Positions 21,126 to 31,267 are shown, numbered from the stretch's first letter. The stretch is DNA of 64,000 bases from Ruminococcus sp. (GCA_021201755.1 JAJQEI010000006.1:62001-126000); one strand, 5' to 3'. A program made the numbers and translations. The notes: generated by a model from the sequence alone, not told the origin.

Positions 21126-23747
21126 TTATTTTTTCTTTGATTTTACGATTTTATAAACAATAACTTCAATTGCAACAGTTACAACAAAAATAGCTGCCAA
21201 CACAAGCACCAGTGGTATAAAGAAATTAGTGAAATCGTTTGTATCTGTATTATTTTCATCTGAACTACTAGTAATAATATTACTTTCGGTGGTCGAGGTG
21301 TTGTTTTTTGTTTCAGCTGAGGTAGTATTTCTAGATTCTTCTAATTGTTCCATTGCGCCAGATGTGGCGTCAATTATAATACCGCCGTTTTCGTTGCAGA
21401 CAAAGCCAGTTATCCATGCTAGCGATGCATTCCAGTTTATCGTACATTCATTGACAGACCACGCTTCGATATTGTCCATGTAGCATTTTGCAGGTGCGAT
21501 TTCTCCTTTCACCCATCCACTGCCCTGCACCCAATGGTCTTGCATACCAGAGTTTGGACCACCGACCAGAACACCTGCCGGTGCAGATGGAAATTCTTCT
21601 GAAATTTGGCTTGCCCAATAACGATGGTGTGGATTTGCGACAGCGTGAGTGCCATAGCCTGTAACATAAGAAATATCCATAGGATTGTTTCCTAAGAGGT
21701 AATTTACGGCACTGATGACACCGTCCAAGTATTTTTGTTCATTTGTTAAATCGTAGGCATATGCCATTATAATTGCATTGTCTGCCACAAATGAGTTGGA
21801 TCCCTATACATAGCCAGTATCGCTGTCTGCGTAGCTTAACGTACTCTGCGCAATTGGTTGTCCATATCCTTGCGATGCTTCTCGGTCTAAATGAATATCT
21901 GCTGCTGTACAAATAGCATTTGTTGCCTCTGAAGCCAAATCCGTGTCGTTGATTGCCAAAGATAATGTTCCAAGTGCAGCCGTATTCCCCCAATCGAAAC
22001 TACCTGTGGTATTTATATCTTCGCCACTGGAAAGAATGGTAGGAACAGAGAGATAGTGTTCGGAATCTTCCATATCTTCTAAATAATTTTTGTTACCGGT
22101 AGTTAAATATAGCTCACACGCTGCCCAATAAAATTCATCTGTTGCATCATCATCTCCATATGTACCGCCACCAATAGATTGATCTAGTGGCGCATATAGA
22201 TTCGGGTGTTCTTGTGCTGCTTCATATGCTTCTTCAGCAGCTTTTAGACAGGTTTCGGAAAATTCTGGATCGAGATCATCCCAAAGTCTTGCTGCTTGCG
22301 CTGCACACGCTGCCAAATTTAATGTTGCACAAATTGTTGGCGGTTTGATGATTCGCTCTTCTGTATCGTCTGCTGGAGAAAGTCCAAGTGCCGTCCATTT
22401 GATGTCATGCACTTTGTGATATACCATCCCTTCATACTCGCCGTCCTGTACGATCATTTTCAGCATCCATTCTATTTCCCAGCGAGCCTCATCTAAAAGA
22501 TCAGGATAGCCATTTGTGTTTTCTGGAATGGACATCGTACCATCAGCATAGGCAGCTTCTGTGCCATTTATAATGGAACGTTCATATTGGTCTTGCATCA
22601 TCCAAAGGGAAATACCACCGTTTACCACGTATTTTCCGTGATCACCGGCATCATACCAACCACCAGAGACATCTTGTGTGCCACCGTTGGAATTTAAGTT
22701 GTCCCAATCCGTGGTAATTCTTGCCACATCATTTGTATGACCAGCTGCTCGTGCCAGCGTATTAGCGTCACCGGATGTAATGTACTGGCTTTCAATCGCA
22801 ATACCGCTGCGATTTTGATAAAAGTAATTCAACGAATCATAGAGTAATCCAGAATATGTCTCTGTGTCACCAATGGTGATTTCTCGACTCTCTGCATCAC
22901 CAGCTTTTAAAGTAAATGTGCCTGTTTGTGTTACTTCCGAGAAATCAAGGATGTGTATATTATCGCCGGAATCCGCATCATATCCTTGTGGATCTGAAGA
23001 GCTAACATAGACCTCGTTTCCTTTTTCGTCAAGGAGCGAGAACGATACACTGTTTGTCTCATCCGAAATCAACGTTGCACGTTTTTGACCGTTTGTAAAA
23101 TATCCTACTTGATTGGTAACAATTTCTGCACGTACCCAATCATCATCAGCGACATAATCGTAGGTATCATTATCCACGCAAATAAGAGACATATTATCAA
23201 ACGTGAACACAGTCCCGATCGGAACGCTATCGCCGCCAATATGGAATGCCCATTCTACCTCTGCTGTACGAGTGGCAGTGAACGTACCTTGAAATGATAC
23301 TGTTTGATTTGCTGTCAAGCTTTGCACACCCCAATAAGAATCGTATTGACTGTCGTCGGGGTTTCCATGCCAATCCTCATCAAATGGTTCTGCCATATCA
23401 CCAATTTTTGTATAGTAGGTACAATCGTTGCTTACTGTAATTTCGTACGCTATTTCATAAGTGCATCCGGACTGGAGCGTTAAACCACGATGACGGAACT
23501 GACAGTCCCACCGGTCTTCACCGCCATTTGATGCACCACCAGGATTTACGATAGTGATGACGTATTGTCCATCCGTGATTTCAAAGTCCATTTCACCAGC
23601 AGCTGATTCACAGATATGCCATGGTAAGCCGACACCATCTTCAAAATCAGTTTGACCCAGCTGCTGTCCTGCAGAAACGGGGAAAACGACTGAACTGATA
23701 ACCAAAATCATACTGATAAATCCGATAATACACTTTTTTAATTTCAT
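21126..23747 (-). pseudogene. Membrane-anchored GH9 endoglucanase with in-frame TAG
   Basis: Order: signal peptide; a CBM4/9-like beta-sandwich (FEDGVGLPWHICESAAGEM); an Ig-like CelD-N domain; the GH9 catalytic domain with SGGWYDAGDHGKYVVNGG (catalytic Asp pair), TGYGTHAVANPHHRYW and the acid Glu in SVNECTINWNAS; a Thr/Ser-rich linker; and a C-terminal membrane helix (VLVLAAIFVVTVAIEVIVY) with a KKK stop. It would cleave cellulose at the cell surface. TAG at 21804-21806 interrupts SDTGYV-GSNSFVADN, where GH9 enzymes have Trp, so TGG to TAG is the simplest origin. The rest of the frame continues unbroken. Confidence 0.88.
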
Positions 23748-23776
23748 TTGTATTACTCCTTTGTTTTTATGTGATT

Positions 23777-23805
23777 ATTATAGCAGATATTTTATGCTTT
23801 GTAAA
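23777..23805 (-). promoter_or_regulatory. Sigma-A promoter for the GH9 gene
   Basis: On the reverse strand TTTACA, 17 bases and TATAAT lie about 30 bases before the ATG; SD AAAGGAG follows it. Confidence 0.75.
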
Positions 23806-24233
23806 GATGTATTTTGAATGTTATACGGAAATTAATGATAACAAAGTGTTTATAAAAAATAGATATAATAGATGAATGGAAGGATTATAGAAACAACAAA
23901 ATATTTTAAAAAATAGAAACATAGAGCAAATATGACGGATATTATTACTGGATATTGGATGTGATAACAATATAATACCAGTATATGTGGACTGAAGACT
24001 GTACGATAGATACACTACGTATTTTGCAAGCGTTATAGCCGTTGGAGCGATTTTGTTCAAGTTATATGTAATTGTACCGGAATCATGTATCTCGTGTTTC
24101 AGTTTGTAGATCATCTCAATTCTCCGAATAATGGGGGAATTTATTTTTCTGACTTCTATTTTTTGTTCACTTCTCATAGGATAGGGTAAGTCAATCTTGA
24201 TCACATGAAATGAAAGGGGAGGTAACCTGCATT
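23806..24233. other. Intergenic region where spoIIIAA would be expected
   Basis: The region between the GH9 promoter and spoIIIAB holds no convincing gene. A 127-codon reverse frame (23821-24204) is AT-rich, has no recognisable motif and no good SD. spoIIIAA, normally the first gene of the operon, is not found here: no Walker ATPase motif appears in any frame. A strong SD AGGGGAGG at its right end belongs to spoIIIAB. Confidence 0.5.
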
Positions 24234-24734
24234 ATGAAGTTTCTCGGACTGATTTTGGTTGCATTTTGTGGTGTAGGAGTCGGTTGGCTTTTTTCACTAC
24301 AAAAGCGACAGGAATGCGTGGCTTTGCAAGCACTTTGCCAAATGCTGCGAGAATTTTCCGTGCAAATGTCCTTTTGCTCCGGTACCGTATCTGAACTGCT
24401 GGAGCAATTGACGATAGAGTCAGCCTATCAAATGTTTTCCTTTCCGAAGCAGACGTTGCTATTGCTTCAAAAGGGCGAGACTTTGGCGAATGCCTGGCGA
24501 TTGGCATTAAAATCTGATGGAATTGTTCCAGAGGAGGTGTGTCTTTTGCTACTTCCACTAGGTGAAGAGCTTGGTGCCAGTGATCTAAATGGACAAGTTG
24601 AAACAATTGCACAATATCGCAGTCTATTAGAATCGAAAACGAAAGAAATCGGTATGCAAGCTCAAAATTTGCAAAAGCTCTATTTTCGGTTAGGAATTCT
24701 TGGCGGCTTGATGGCAGTTATATTGTTGGCATAG
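24234..24734 (+). CDS. spoIIIAB: Stage III sporulation protein AB
   Basis: The 166-residue protein has an N-terminal hydrophobic helix (FLGLILVAFCGVGVGWLFS), a helical middle with MLREFSVQMSFCSGTVSELL and a C-terminal helix (LGILGGLMAVILLA), the layout of SpoIIIAB, a GspF-like component of the mother-cell channel. Gene order with spoIIIAC-AH supports the call. ATG 24234 follows GGGGAGG at about 10 bases; an upstream in-frame ATG at 24210 precedes that SD and is rejected. It ends with TAG. Confidence 0.85.
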   Translation: MKFLGLILVAFCGVGVGWLFSLQKRQECVALQALCQMLREFSVQMSFCSGTVSELLEQLTIESAYQMFSFPKQTLLLLQKGETLANAWRLALKSDGIVPEEVCLLLLPLGEELGASDLNGQVETIAQYRSLLESKTKEIGMQAQNLQKLYFRLGILGGLMAVILLA

Positions 24735-24738
24735 CGAT

Positions 24739-24804
24739 AAAAAAGAGGTGCTGCTCTTTCCGCAGAAGTCTCCGCTTTAAGAAGGTGAACAGCACCCTCT
24801 GACC
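24739..24804 (-). ncRNA. Candidate small RNA or terminator hairpin on the reverse strand
   Basis: Read on the reverse strand, GGTCAGAGGGTGCTG pairs with CAGCACCTCT, and the stem is followed at once by six T, the form of an intrinsic terminator. No reverse-strand gene ends here. A TGAGATAAT extended -10-like motif lies a few bases before the stem, so a short transcript of about 65 bases is possible. Equally it may be a structured spacer in the spoIIIA transcript. No known RNA family is recognised. Confidence 0.3.
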
Positions 24805-24995
24805 ATATAGATTTATTATCTCACATTTCTATGCAACAAGTAACATCATTTCGGTGTTTTTTTCACTGAAAATGTATAAGCTCCATTTGTTATATTCATA
24901 TATTTTGCTTTTTGTGTTTTTAACATTGCACAGTATGAGACTTTATACGGATTTTCTTGAAATTGTCTGTAAATATATATGAGGAGGTGGAAAAC

Positions 24996-25190
24996 ATGGA
25001 CATAGATTTAATATTTAAAATTGCAGGAACCGGAATTATTGTAGCCGTGCTAAATCTCGTGTTAAAACGTGCGGAACGAGAGGAACAGGCGATGATGACC
25101 ACATTGGCAGGGCTTGTTGTAGTACTAATGCTGCTTATTGACCAGATTGGTGCGTTGTTTGATCGGGTGAAGGCGGTGTTTGGACTATGA
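24996..25190 (+). CDS. spoIIIAC: Stage III sporulation protein AC
   Basis: A 64-residue protein with two membrane helices, FKIAGTGIIVAVLNLVLK and LAGLVVVLMLLIDQIG, matching SpoIIIAC in size and wording. It is part of the SpoIIIA-SpoIIQ channel between mother cell and forespore. SD GAGGAGG precedes the ATG, and the end overlaps spoIIIAD by four bases. Confidence 0.92.
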   Translation: MDIDLIFKIAGTGIIVAVLNLVLKRAEREEQAMMTTLAGLVVVLMLLIDQIGALFDRVKAVFGL

Positions 25191-25576
25191 CAGGAGAGAC
25201 TGGAACGGTAGCAGTAGTATGTGTTATTGCGGCGATTTTTGCTGTACTATTAAAACGGTATTGTCAAGAACACGCTTTATTTTGTGTGATTGCCGCTTGT
25301 GTTGGCATTGGACTTGCTATGGTTTCTTATTTGACGCCAATCGTAGAAGAAGTACAGAATTTGTTCGCACAAACTGATTTGCCGAGTGCTTATTTAAATA
25401 TTATGTGGAAGGCAATGGGAGTAATTTATATTACGACAATTGCGGGAGATATTTGTCGGGATTGTGAGGAAACAGCCTTGGCACAAATGGCAGAGCTTTG
25501 GGGTAGAATAAGCTTGGTGTTGCTGACATTGCCCATGTTAGAAGGAATTTTAGAAATGATACAGGGTATTGTTTAG
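25187..25576 (+). CDS. spoIIIAD: Stage III sporulation protein AD
   Basis: The 129-residue integral membrane protein shows four hydrophobic stretches and the conserved YLNIMWKAMGVIYITTIAGDICRD region of SpoIIIAD, seen in two parts. It partners SpoIIIAC and AE in the mother-cell membrane. ATGA overlap with spoIIIAC suggests coupled translation. It ends with TAG. Confidence 0.92.
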   Translation: MTGETGTVAVVCVIAAIFAVLLKRYCQEHALFCVIAACVGIGLAMVSYLTPIVEEVQNLFAQTDLPSAYLNIMWKAMGVIYITTIAGDICRDCEETALAQMAELWGRISLVLLTLPMLEGILEMIQGIV

Positions 25577-25589
25577 GATGGTGAGAACC

Positions 25590-26638
25590 ATGGATACGAA
25601 TTCATATGAAGATCTATTGAACAACAGTGGTGCGGAATCTGTTACGGATCAGCTAGACGTCGATGTACAGTCGATTTTGGAACAATGAGGATTGAGCCAA
25701 ACCCAGTGGGATGGTATTTCTGATTCATTTACGTTGTCATCGGTGTGGAACGTAATAGGTAATTTTTTTCAAGATAAAGTTGGACATCCTTTGCTGCTTC
25801 TTGGCAGTTTATTAACAGTAATTTTATTTGCAACACTTTATGGAAGCCTACAAAGCAATCGCTTAGAGAGTCATACTTCTTATGTTTGGGAATATGTTAC
25901 AACGATTGCAGCTGCTTTTGTCCTGATACAACCGCTTTCAAACTGTTTTGACAGCATGGAAAGCGCATTGCAGCAGGGTGCGGAATTTATGTTACTGTTT
26001 GTTCCAGTTTTCGCAGGAATTTTGGCGGCAGGCGGCATGACAAGTCAAGCAGTTTTCTATCAAACGGCAATTTTAGCACTGTCTGATACGGTTTTACAAT
26101 TGATATGTCATGTGCTCTTGCCATTGTGTAGTATGTGTTTCGCCTTGGCGATTATTGACGCAGTCAGTCCGAACATATCTGTCAGTGGGATTTTACGTTT
26201 AATTCGAAAAGCAGTAACTTGGTTATTGGGACTGTTTATGGCGATATTTCTTAGTGTGATGTCTATGCAGAATCATCTGGGCAGCAGCGCAGATACGGCA
26301 ATCAGTCGTTCAGTAAAGTATGTAGTGTCTAGCTTTGTTCCGATTGTGGGGAATGCAGTTTCAGATGCTTATACGACAGTGAAAAGCAGTTTGGCGTTGT
26401 TGCAAAACAGTACCGGTGTGATAGGCATTGCAGCACTTTATTTATTGTTTTACCGCCACTAATGGAGCTGACGTTATATCGTACAGTTGTGGCAGTTGGT
26501 GCAGCGTTTGCGGAGCTTTTTGGTGTGCGACCACTCCATCAACTATTAAAAGGTATAGGAGATGCGTTGGGAATTGCGTTTTCGCTACTTGTTTGCTTTG
26601 GTATTATTTTTATTGTTGGTACTGCGATGACTTTATGA
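25590..26638 (+). pseudogene. spoIIIAE: Stage III sporulation protein AE (nonsense codon and frameshift)
   Basis: The frame from ATG 25590 reads MDTNSYEDLLNNSGAES and meets TGA at 25686-25688, after which GLSQTQWDG and a multi-pass membrane domain continue in frame. At about 26435-26450 the frame is lost near a T-rich stretch; the expected C-terminus LPPLMELTLYRTVV, with more helices to a TGA at 26636, lies one frame away. SpoIIIAE is the main membrane channel component of the sporulation feeding tube. Two lesions in one gene would abolish it, unless the sequence is in error. The upstream stop is the last base group of spoIIIAD plus 13 bases. Confidence 0.85.
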
Positions 26639-26643
26639 GGAGA

Positions 26644-27110
26644 ATGGCAATGGAAAATTAAGAGAAATTGTTTTAATAACTTGCTGTTTGAGTTTTCTTT
26701 GCAGCATTTTAAATGCAATTAAACCAAACGAACGTTTTGATCGACAAATAAAATTAATGTTGTCTTGTGTCTTGACGTTGGGAATTTTAACGCCATTGAT
26801 CCAAGGGATAAGTTCGTTGGATTTTTCTGAAGATTTGAATTTGGAAGAAGAAACCAATCTTTCTGCGTCTGTTAGTACACAGACAGCACAGGTGGCAGCA
26901 GAAAATCTGGAGCAGACCTTGACAGCAAGTTTAGAGGAATAGGGAATGAATGGAATTACTGCAAATGTGACCATGCATATTTCGGATTCTGGCAGCATAG
27001 AAATAGAACAAATCGATTGGTATGACGAGAGTGGCGCAGAACCAGATGAAGAAACAATGGCACAGATTTGGGAGGTGATGGAATCGTTGGGTATACAAGT
27101 ACAAAATTAA
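26644..27110 (+). pseudogene. spoIIIAF: Stage III sporulation protein AF (frameshift near start, in-frame TAG)
   Basis: The body reads LREIVLITCCLSFLCSILNA, then FDRQIKLMLSCVLTLGILTPL, the paired helices of SpoIIIAF. ATG 26644 is out of frame: adding one G to the GG at 26652-26653 gives MAMGKLREIV, so a homopolymer loss is likely. TAG at 26940-26942 interrupts SLEE-GMNGITANV, after which the soluble C-terminal domain runs in frame to TAA 27110. Gln (CAG) would fit the TAG. SD GAGG precedes the ATG by a few bases. Confidence 0.78.
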
Positions 27111-27124
27111 GGAGCAATTAATAT

Positions 27125-27646
27125 GTGAAAAAAATATGTGAACTAGTGACAAGAAGGTTAAAAGGCGAAGGTGGCGTGCGATTGGTGGTGATATGTGGTG
27201 TTATCGGACTTGGACTCATTCTGTTATCTGGTTTGTCTGTGTCAGATGATTCACAGGAGGATACGAATTCGCTTACCATAGAAGAAAGCGAAATATCAAT
27301 ATCGGAATCATTGACAGAATATGAAACGGCATTAGAGCGGTCACTTGTAGAAATTTTAGAGCAAATAGAGGGGGTGGGATCTTGTGAGGTAATGCTGACT
27401 GTTTCCGGTTCATGGCAGACAGTTTATGTGAAAGATACCGATGCAGATTGCGAAGAAAGTCGCACACAGACACAAGAAAACGTGGTAATTTTAGATACGG
27501 ACGCAGGAGAATCTGCTTTGGTAGAGCGTGTCTTGTCGCCAGAGATCAACGGTGCAATCGTGGTATGCGATGGTGCGTCTTCGAATGTGGTAAAAGAACG
27601 TGTGGTAGATGCTGTTACCGCAGTATTGGATTTGCCTACAAATTGA
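27125..27646 (+). CDS. spoIIIAG: Stage III sporulation protein AG
   Basis: The 173-residue protein has an N-terminal cytoplasmic stretch, one membrane helix (LVVICGVIGLGLILLSGL) and a ring-forming domain with LVEILEQIEGVGSCEVMLTV and GAIVVCDGASSNVVKERVV. SpoIIIAG forms a large ring in the intermembrane space. GTG 27125 is the probable start; the ATG three bases earlier is followed at once by TGA. The frame is intact although spoIIIAE and AF are not. Confidence 0.9.
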   Translation: MKKICELVTRRLKGEGGVRLVVICGVIGLGLILLSGLSVSDDSQEDTNSLTIEESEISISESLTEYETALERSLVEILEQIEGVGSCEVMLTVSGSWQTVYVKDTDADCEESRTQTQENVVILDTDAGESALVERVLSPEINGAIVVCDGASSNVVKERVVDAVTAVLDLPTN

Positions 27647-27703
27647 ATTAGCGTATTGGAAAAAAATAGTTAAAAATCAATTTCAAGCGAGGAGGACATG
27701 GTA

Positions 27704-28357
27704 ATGAAAAAGCCATCTTTGATTATCGGAAAAAAACAGATTATCTTATCGTGCCTGACATTGATGTTGGTAATTGCAATTTATGTGAATTATGCGTTGT
27801 CTGATACAGATCTAGAAACAGCGGAATTGGTACAAGATGAAATAACGTATGGTGATACGGCATTTGTAGATGCACAGGTTACGGAGGATTCAGATGGAGA
27901 TTCAGTTGATGCAGCGGCAGTTGTGGATAAAGGTGTTGACACAGGTACAGATACGACAGAAGTGACAGAGGATGAGATTGCAGAGGAAGTAGAGTCAGCA
28001 GAAAGTGCAGAGGATTATTTTGCACAAGCAAGGCTGAATCGAACGCAAAGTCGAGATGAAAGCGTTGCAACGTTACAGTCGATCTTAGGTGGAGGCGATC
28101 AGACAGAGAATGAACTTGTCACCGATGCAATTGCGGCAGTGGAAATGTCAAAGCTTATTGAAAGTGAAAGTACCATTGAATCATTGATTAAAGCAATGGG
28201 ATATACAGATTGTATTGTTTACTTAGATAGTGATAGTGCAAAGGTTGTGGTACAAACAGATGGACTAGATACCGCACAGGCAGCTGCCATAAAAGATGTG
28301 ATTTTAGGGGAGGTTTTGATACCAACGGAGAATATCCGTATTTTTGAAGTTGCGTAA
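27704..28357 (+). CDS. spoIIIAH: Stage III sporulation protein AH
   Basis: One N-terminal membrane helix (QIILSCLTLMLVIAIYVNYAL) is followed by an acidic low-complexity region (about residues 35-100) and the conserved C-terminal domain with SAEDYFAQARLNRTQSRDE and GYTDCIVYLDSDSAKVVVQ. SpoIIIAH binds SpoIIQ across the intermembrane space. ATG 27704 is chosen over 27698 because GAGGAGG lies about 9 bases away rather than 3. Last gene of the locus, with a strong terminator after it. Confidence 0.92.
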   Translation: MKKPSLIIGKKQIILSCLTLMLVIAIYVNYALSDTDLETAELVQDEITYGDTAFVDAQVTEDSDGDSVDAAAVVDKGVDTGTDTTEVTEDEIAEEVESAESAEDYFAQARLNRTQSRDESVATLQSILGGGDQTENELVTDAIAAVEMSKLIESESTIESLIKAMGYTDCIVYLDSDSAKVVVQTDGLDTAQAAAIKDVILGEVLIPTENIRIFEVA

Positions 28358-28367
28358 AAATCAATCA

Positions 28368-28408
28368 AGCCATACAGTTTGCACCGTGCATTTGTATGGC
28401 TTTTTTTG
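28368..28408 (+). terminator. Rho-independent terminator of the spoIIIA locus
   Basis: AGCCATACA pairs with TGTATGGCT across a 16-base loop, followed by seven T. Confidence 0.88.
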
Positions 28409-28446
28409 GCAAAATGATTTTATACAAAATTTTATGCAAAAAAGAG

Positions 28447-28475
28447 TTGTAATTTTCGTGGCTTTCTGTTATAAT
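28447..28475 (+). promoter_or_regulatory. Sigma-A promoter of the nusB-recQ operon
   Basis: TTGTAA, a 17-base spacer and a perfect TATAAT lie about 160 bases before nusB. The leader between them is AT-rich, with no recognised riboswitch. Confidence 0.72.
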
Positions 28476-28635
28476 AAATAAGAGTAAAATTTATTTCGTC
28501 TGAAAAATCTGATATATTGTGAAAATATTGCTCTATTTGAGAAGTAATTACATAATAAACTCAAGATTGATTTTAAGATGCAGAAAAAGAAAAATAAAAA
28601 GGCGAAATTGATAAAAGAAAAAAAGGAGGATTCAT

Positions 28636-29091
28636 ATGACACAGCATCAAAAACGAGAATATGCATTTTTGCTTTTATACGAAGCAATGATGCGTGGCGA
28701 TACGCCGGACACTTTGGAGGAGCTTTTTATGGATACGGAGCAATTGCCGGAACTGGAAAAAATTTTGCCTGAAGTAAAGCAAACAGTATCGCAAGCCTTA
28801 GCACAAAAGGATATACTAGATGAAATTATTGCTAAGTATAGTGAAAAACGCACTTTAAACCGTATTGCAGTGGTAAACCGAACCATATTGCTTTTAGCGT
28901 TGTTTGAACTTCGCAATACACCAAAAGAAGTGGCGGCAGAAAACATATTGATATACGAGGCAGTTCGCTTATCGAAAGCTTATGCTTATCCAGAAGATAC
29001 CGCTTTTATCAATGGTGTTTTAGGAAATTATGTGCGTGACCATGCAGCATCGAAGGAGGATTCCGCTCATGAGTTTGATCCTGGGGATTGA
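28636..29091 (+). CDS. nusB: Transcription antitermination factor NusB
   Basis: The 151-residue all-helical protein shows REYAFLLLYEAMM at the start, LNRIAVVNRTILLLALFEL in the middle and AFINGVLGNYVRD near the end, the usual NusB signatures. NusB with NusE binds boxA of rRNA transcripts. SD AAAGGAGG precedes the ATG. It overlaps the next gene by 23 bases and heads a tightly packed housekeeping operon. Confidence 0.92.
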   Translation: MTQHQKREYAFLLLYEAMMRGDTPDTLEELFMDTEQLPELEKILPEVKQTVSQALAQKDILDEIIAKYSEKRTLNRIAVVNRTILLLALFELRNTPKEVAAENILIYEAVRLSKAYAYPEDTAFINGVLGNYVRDHAASKEDSAHEFDPGD

Positions 29092-30028
29092 TTCGAGCAA
29101 TTATACGACTTCTGTAGCATTGCTGCACATGGAAACAGGTGAGATTTTACAGCAAGAAAAAATGCTGTTGCCAGTAAAAGTAGGTATGGTCGGACTGCGG
29201 CAAAGTGATGCTGTTTTTTACCATACAAAACAATTGCCGGAGGTATTAGAACGTCTGCATTTTCGTGAAACGTTTTTTAATGAATCACTTTATGCTATTG
29301 GCGTATCAGAAAAACCACGAAACATGGACGGATCCTATATGCCCTGTTTTTTGGCAGGACTTGGTGTGGCAAGGAGTATTGCGGCGATAACTGGTGTACC
29401 GTTATATCGTACTTCTCATCAGGTAGGACATATTTTAGCTGCACTTTATTCTGCAGAAAAGTTGCATATTATCGCTGAAGGAAAACCTTTTTTGGCATTT
29501 CACGTCAGCGGTGGTACAACGGATTTGCTCTATTGTCAGTCCATTGAAACAGAGGAACGGCTGAAAATTATTCTTTGTGCTACTTCTTCTGATTTGAAAG
29601 CAGGGCAGGCAGTAGATCGAGTTGGATTACAGCTAGGTTTATCTTTTCCATGTGGCGCGGAATTGGAAAAATTGGCGTTGAATGCGACACGAACGGATTA
29701 CTTAAAGCCAGTACTACACAATGGAAATTGCTGTCTTTCTGGTTTGGAAAATCGTTGTAAAACGCTGTTGGAACAAGGAGACACACCGGAGGAAATCGCT
29801 GGATATTGTTTACGAAGTATTGAAAAAACGATTGCTGCAATGGCACAGTATGCATTGAAGAAATACGGAGACTTACCGATACTTTTTGCGGGTGGTGTAA
29901 TGTCGAATCGTTTGATTCGACCGGCTTTGGAGAAGGAAATCAGTGTATGCTGGTTTTCTGAACCAATGTTTTCCAGCGACAATGCTGCCGGAACGGCAAT
30001 TTATGCGAAAATGATGACGCAATCATAA
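29069..30028 (+). CDS. Kae1/TsaD-like peptidase M22 family protein
   Basis: The 319-residue protein starts MSLILGIDSSNYTTSVALL, an ASKHA ATPase nucleotide fold, and has FHVSGGTTDLLYCQ and LPILFAGGVMSNRL, resembling TsaD. The paired metal His motif HxxxH near residue 110 of true TsaD appears only as TSHQVGHILAALY. Clostridia carry this shorter paralogue between nusB and xseA in addition to authentic tsaD. Its role is not established. The SD-like AAGGAGG precedes ATG 29069. Confidence 0.82.
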   Translation: MSLILGIDSSNYTTSVALLHMETGEILQQEKMLLPVKVGMVGLRQSDAVFYHTKQLPEVLERLHFRETFFNESLYAIGVSEKPRNMDGSYMPCFLAGLGVARSIAAITGVPLYRTSHQVGHILAALYSAEKLHIIAEGKPFLAFHVSGGTTDLLYCQSIETEERLKIILCATSSDLKAGQAVDRVGLQLGLSFPCGAELEKLALNATRTDYLKPVLHNGNCCLSGLENRCKTLLEQGDTPEEIAGYCLRSIEKTIAAMAQYALKKYGDLPILFAGGVMSNRLIRPALEKEISVCWFSEPMFSSDNAAGTAIYAKMMTQS

Positions 30029-30046
30029 AAAGGGGGCGAGAATATT

Positions 30047-31264
30047 ATGGCAATATTAAATGTGTCACAATTGAATCGTTACGTATGCTTTCTCTTGCAA
30101 GGAGATCGGGCATTACAAAGCGTTTTGGTACGAGGAGAAATTTCAAATTTCACCAATCACTATCGTTCCGGACACTATTATTTTACACTGCGTGACGATA
30201 CGAGTGGCGTGAAAGCGGTAATGTTTCGCTCCAATGCACAGCGGCTAAAATTTATGCCCAAGGACGGTATGCAAGTAATTGTGGCTGCAACTGCATCGCT
30301 TTATGAAAAAGAGGGTGCATTTCAGCTATATGTTACGGATTTGCAGTCAGATGGTACTGGATTGCGGACGCTGGCACTTGAAGATTTGAAAAAAAAGCTG
30401 ACGACGATGGGCGCATTCGATGTGGCAAACAAACAATCATTGCCACCTATGCCACAGAAGATTGGCGTTGTGACATCAGATACTGGAGCAGCGTTACAAG
30501 ATATTCGAAATATTATGGAACGACGTTATCCGATTGGTCATCTTCACGTTTTTCCAGCACAGGTGCAGGGCGAAATGGCACCAGATTCGATATGTGATGC
30601 GATTCGAGCTGCGGAGATGAAACAGTGCGATGTGATTCTCGTTGGACGTGGTGGTGGCGCATCAGAAGATCTGGCTGCATTTCAAACGGAAAAGGTGGTT
30701 ATGGCGATATATCATTGCGGCGTCCCTATTGTTTCTGCAGTAGGGCATGAGACTGATTGGACGTTGGCAGATGCAGCAGCAGATTTGCGTGCGCCTACAC
30801 CGTCAGCAGCGGCTGAATTGGCTGTACCGAATATAAAGCAACTTATGCATACTGTCGCCCATTTTTCACATCAATTGCAACAGCAAATGGAAAAAATTTT
30901 GCAACAAAAGCAGCAACGATTGAACCGATTTTTGGATCGACTGCGACTGCAAACGCCGGTATATCGGCAAACGTTGGCTCAGGAGCAATTGGATTCGATT
31001 TTGATTCGACTTTCCCATTATCAAAAAAATATCATTGCACAGCGACAGCAACAGCTAACACAGATTGTGCAGCGTTTGGAACTGCTAAATCCATATAAAA
31101 TATTGGAACAAGGTTATGCGCTTGTTTATCATGGGGAAACGCTTTTACATCGTGCTGTTGATGTAGCAGTAGGTGAACAGGTAGAAATCCGCTTAGAGCA
31201 TGGAAAAATACAGGCGGAGGTCAAAATGGTTTTCGATGATTTGGAAGAAGAAAAGGAGATATGA
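30047..31264 (+). CDS. xseA: Exodeoxyribonuclease VII large subunit
   Basis: The 405-residue protein has the N-terminal OB fold (VLVRGEISNFTNHYRSGHYYFTL, read in two parts), the catalytic domain (GVVTSDTGAALQDI, VILVGRGGGASEDL, VSAVGHETDWTLADAAADLRAPTPSAAAE in pieces) and a C-terminal coiled coil rich in Gln. With XseB it degrades single-stranded DNA. It is four bases from xseB. Confidence 0.94.
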   Translation: MAILNVSQLNRYVCFLLQGDRALQSVLVRGEISNFTNHYRSGHYYFTLRDDTSGVKAVMFRSNAQRLKFMPKDGMQVIVAATASLYEKEGAFQLYVTDLQSDGTGLRTLALEDLKKKLTTMGAFDVANKQSLPPMPQKIGVVTSDTGAALQDIRNIMERRYPIGHLHVFPAQVQGEMAPDSICDAIRAAEMKQCDVILVGRGGGASEDLAAFQTEKVVMAIYHCGVPIVSAVGHETDWTLADAAADLRAPTPSAAAELAVPNIKQLMHTVAHFSHQLQQQMEKILQQKQQRLNRFLDRLRLQTPVYRQTLAQEQLDSILIRLSHYQKNIIAQRQQQLTQIVQRLELLNPYKILEQGYALVYHGETLLHRAVDVAVGEQVEIRLEHGKIQAEVKMVFDDLEEEKEI

Positions 31265-31267
31265 AAA

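Noticed and set aside
23821..24204. A 127-codon reverse-strand protein upstream of spoIIIAB
   Set aside because: AT-rich, no SD, no motif, no domain resemblance; treated as chance.
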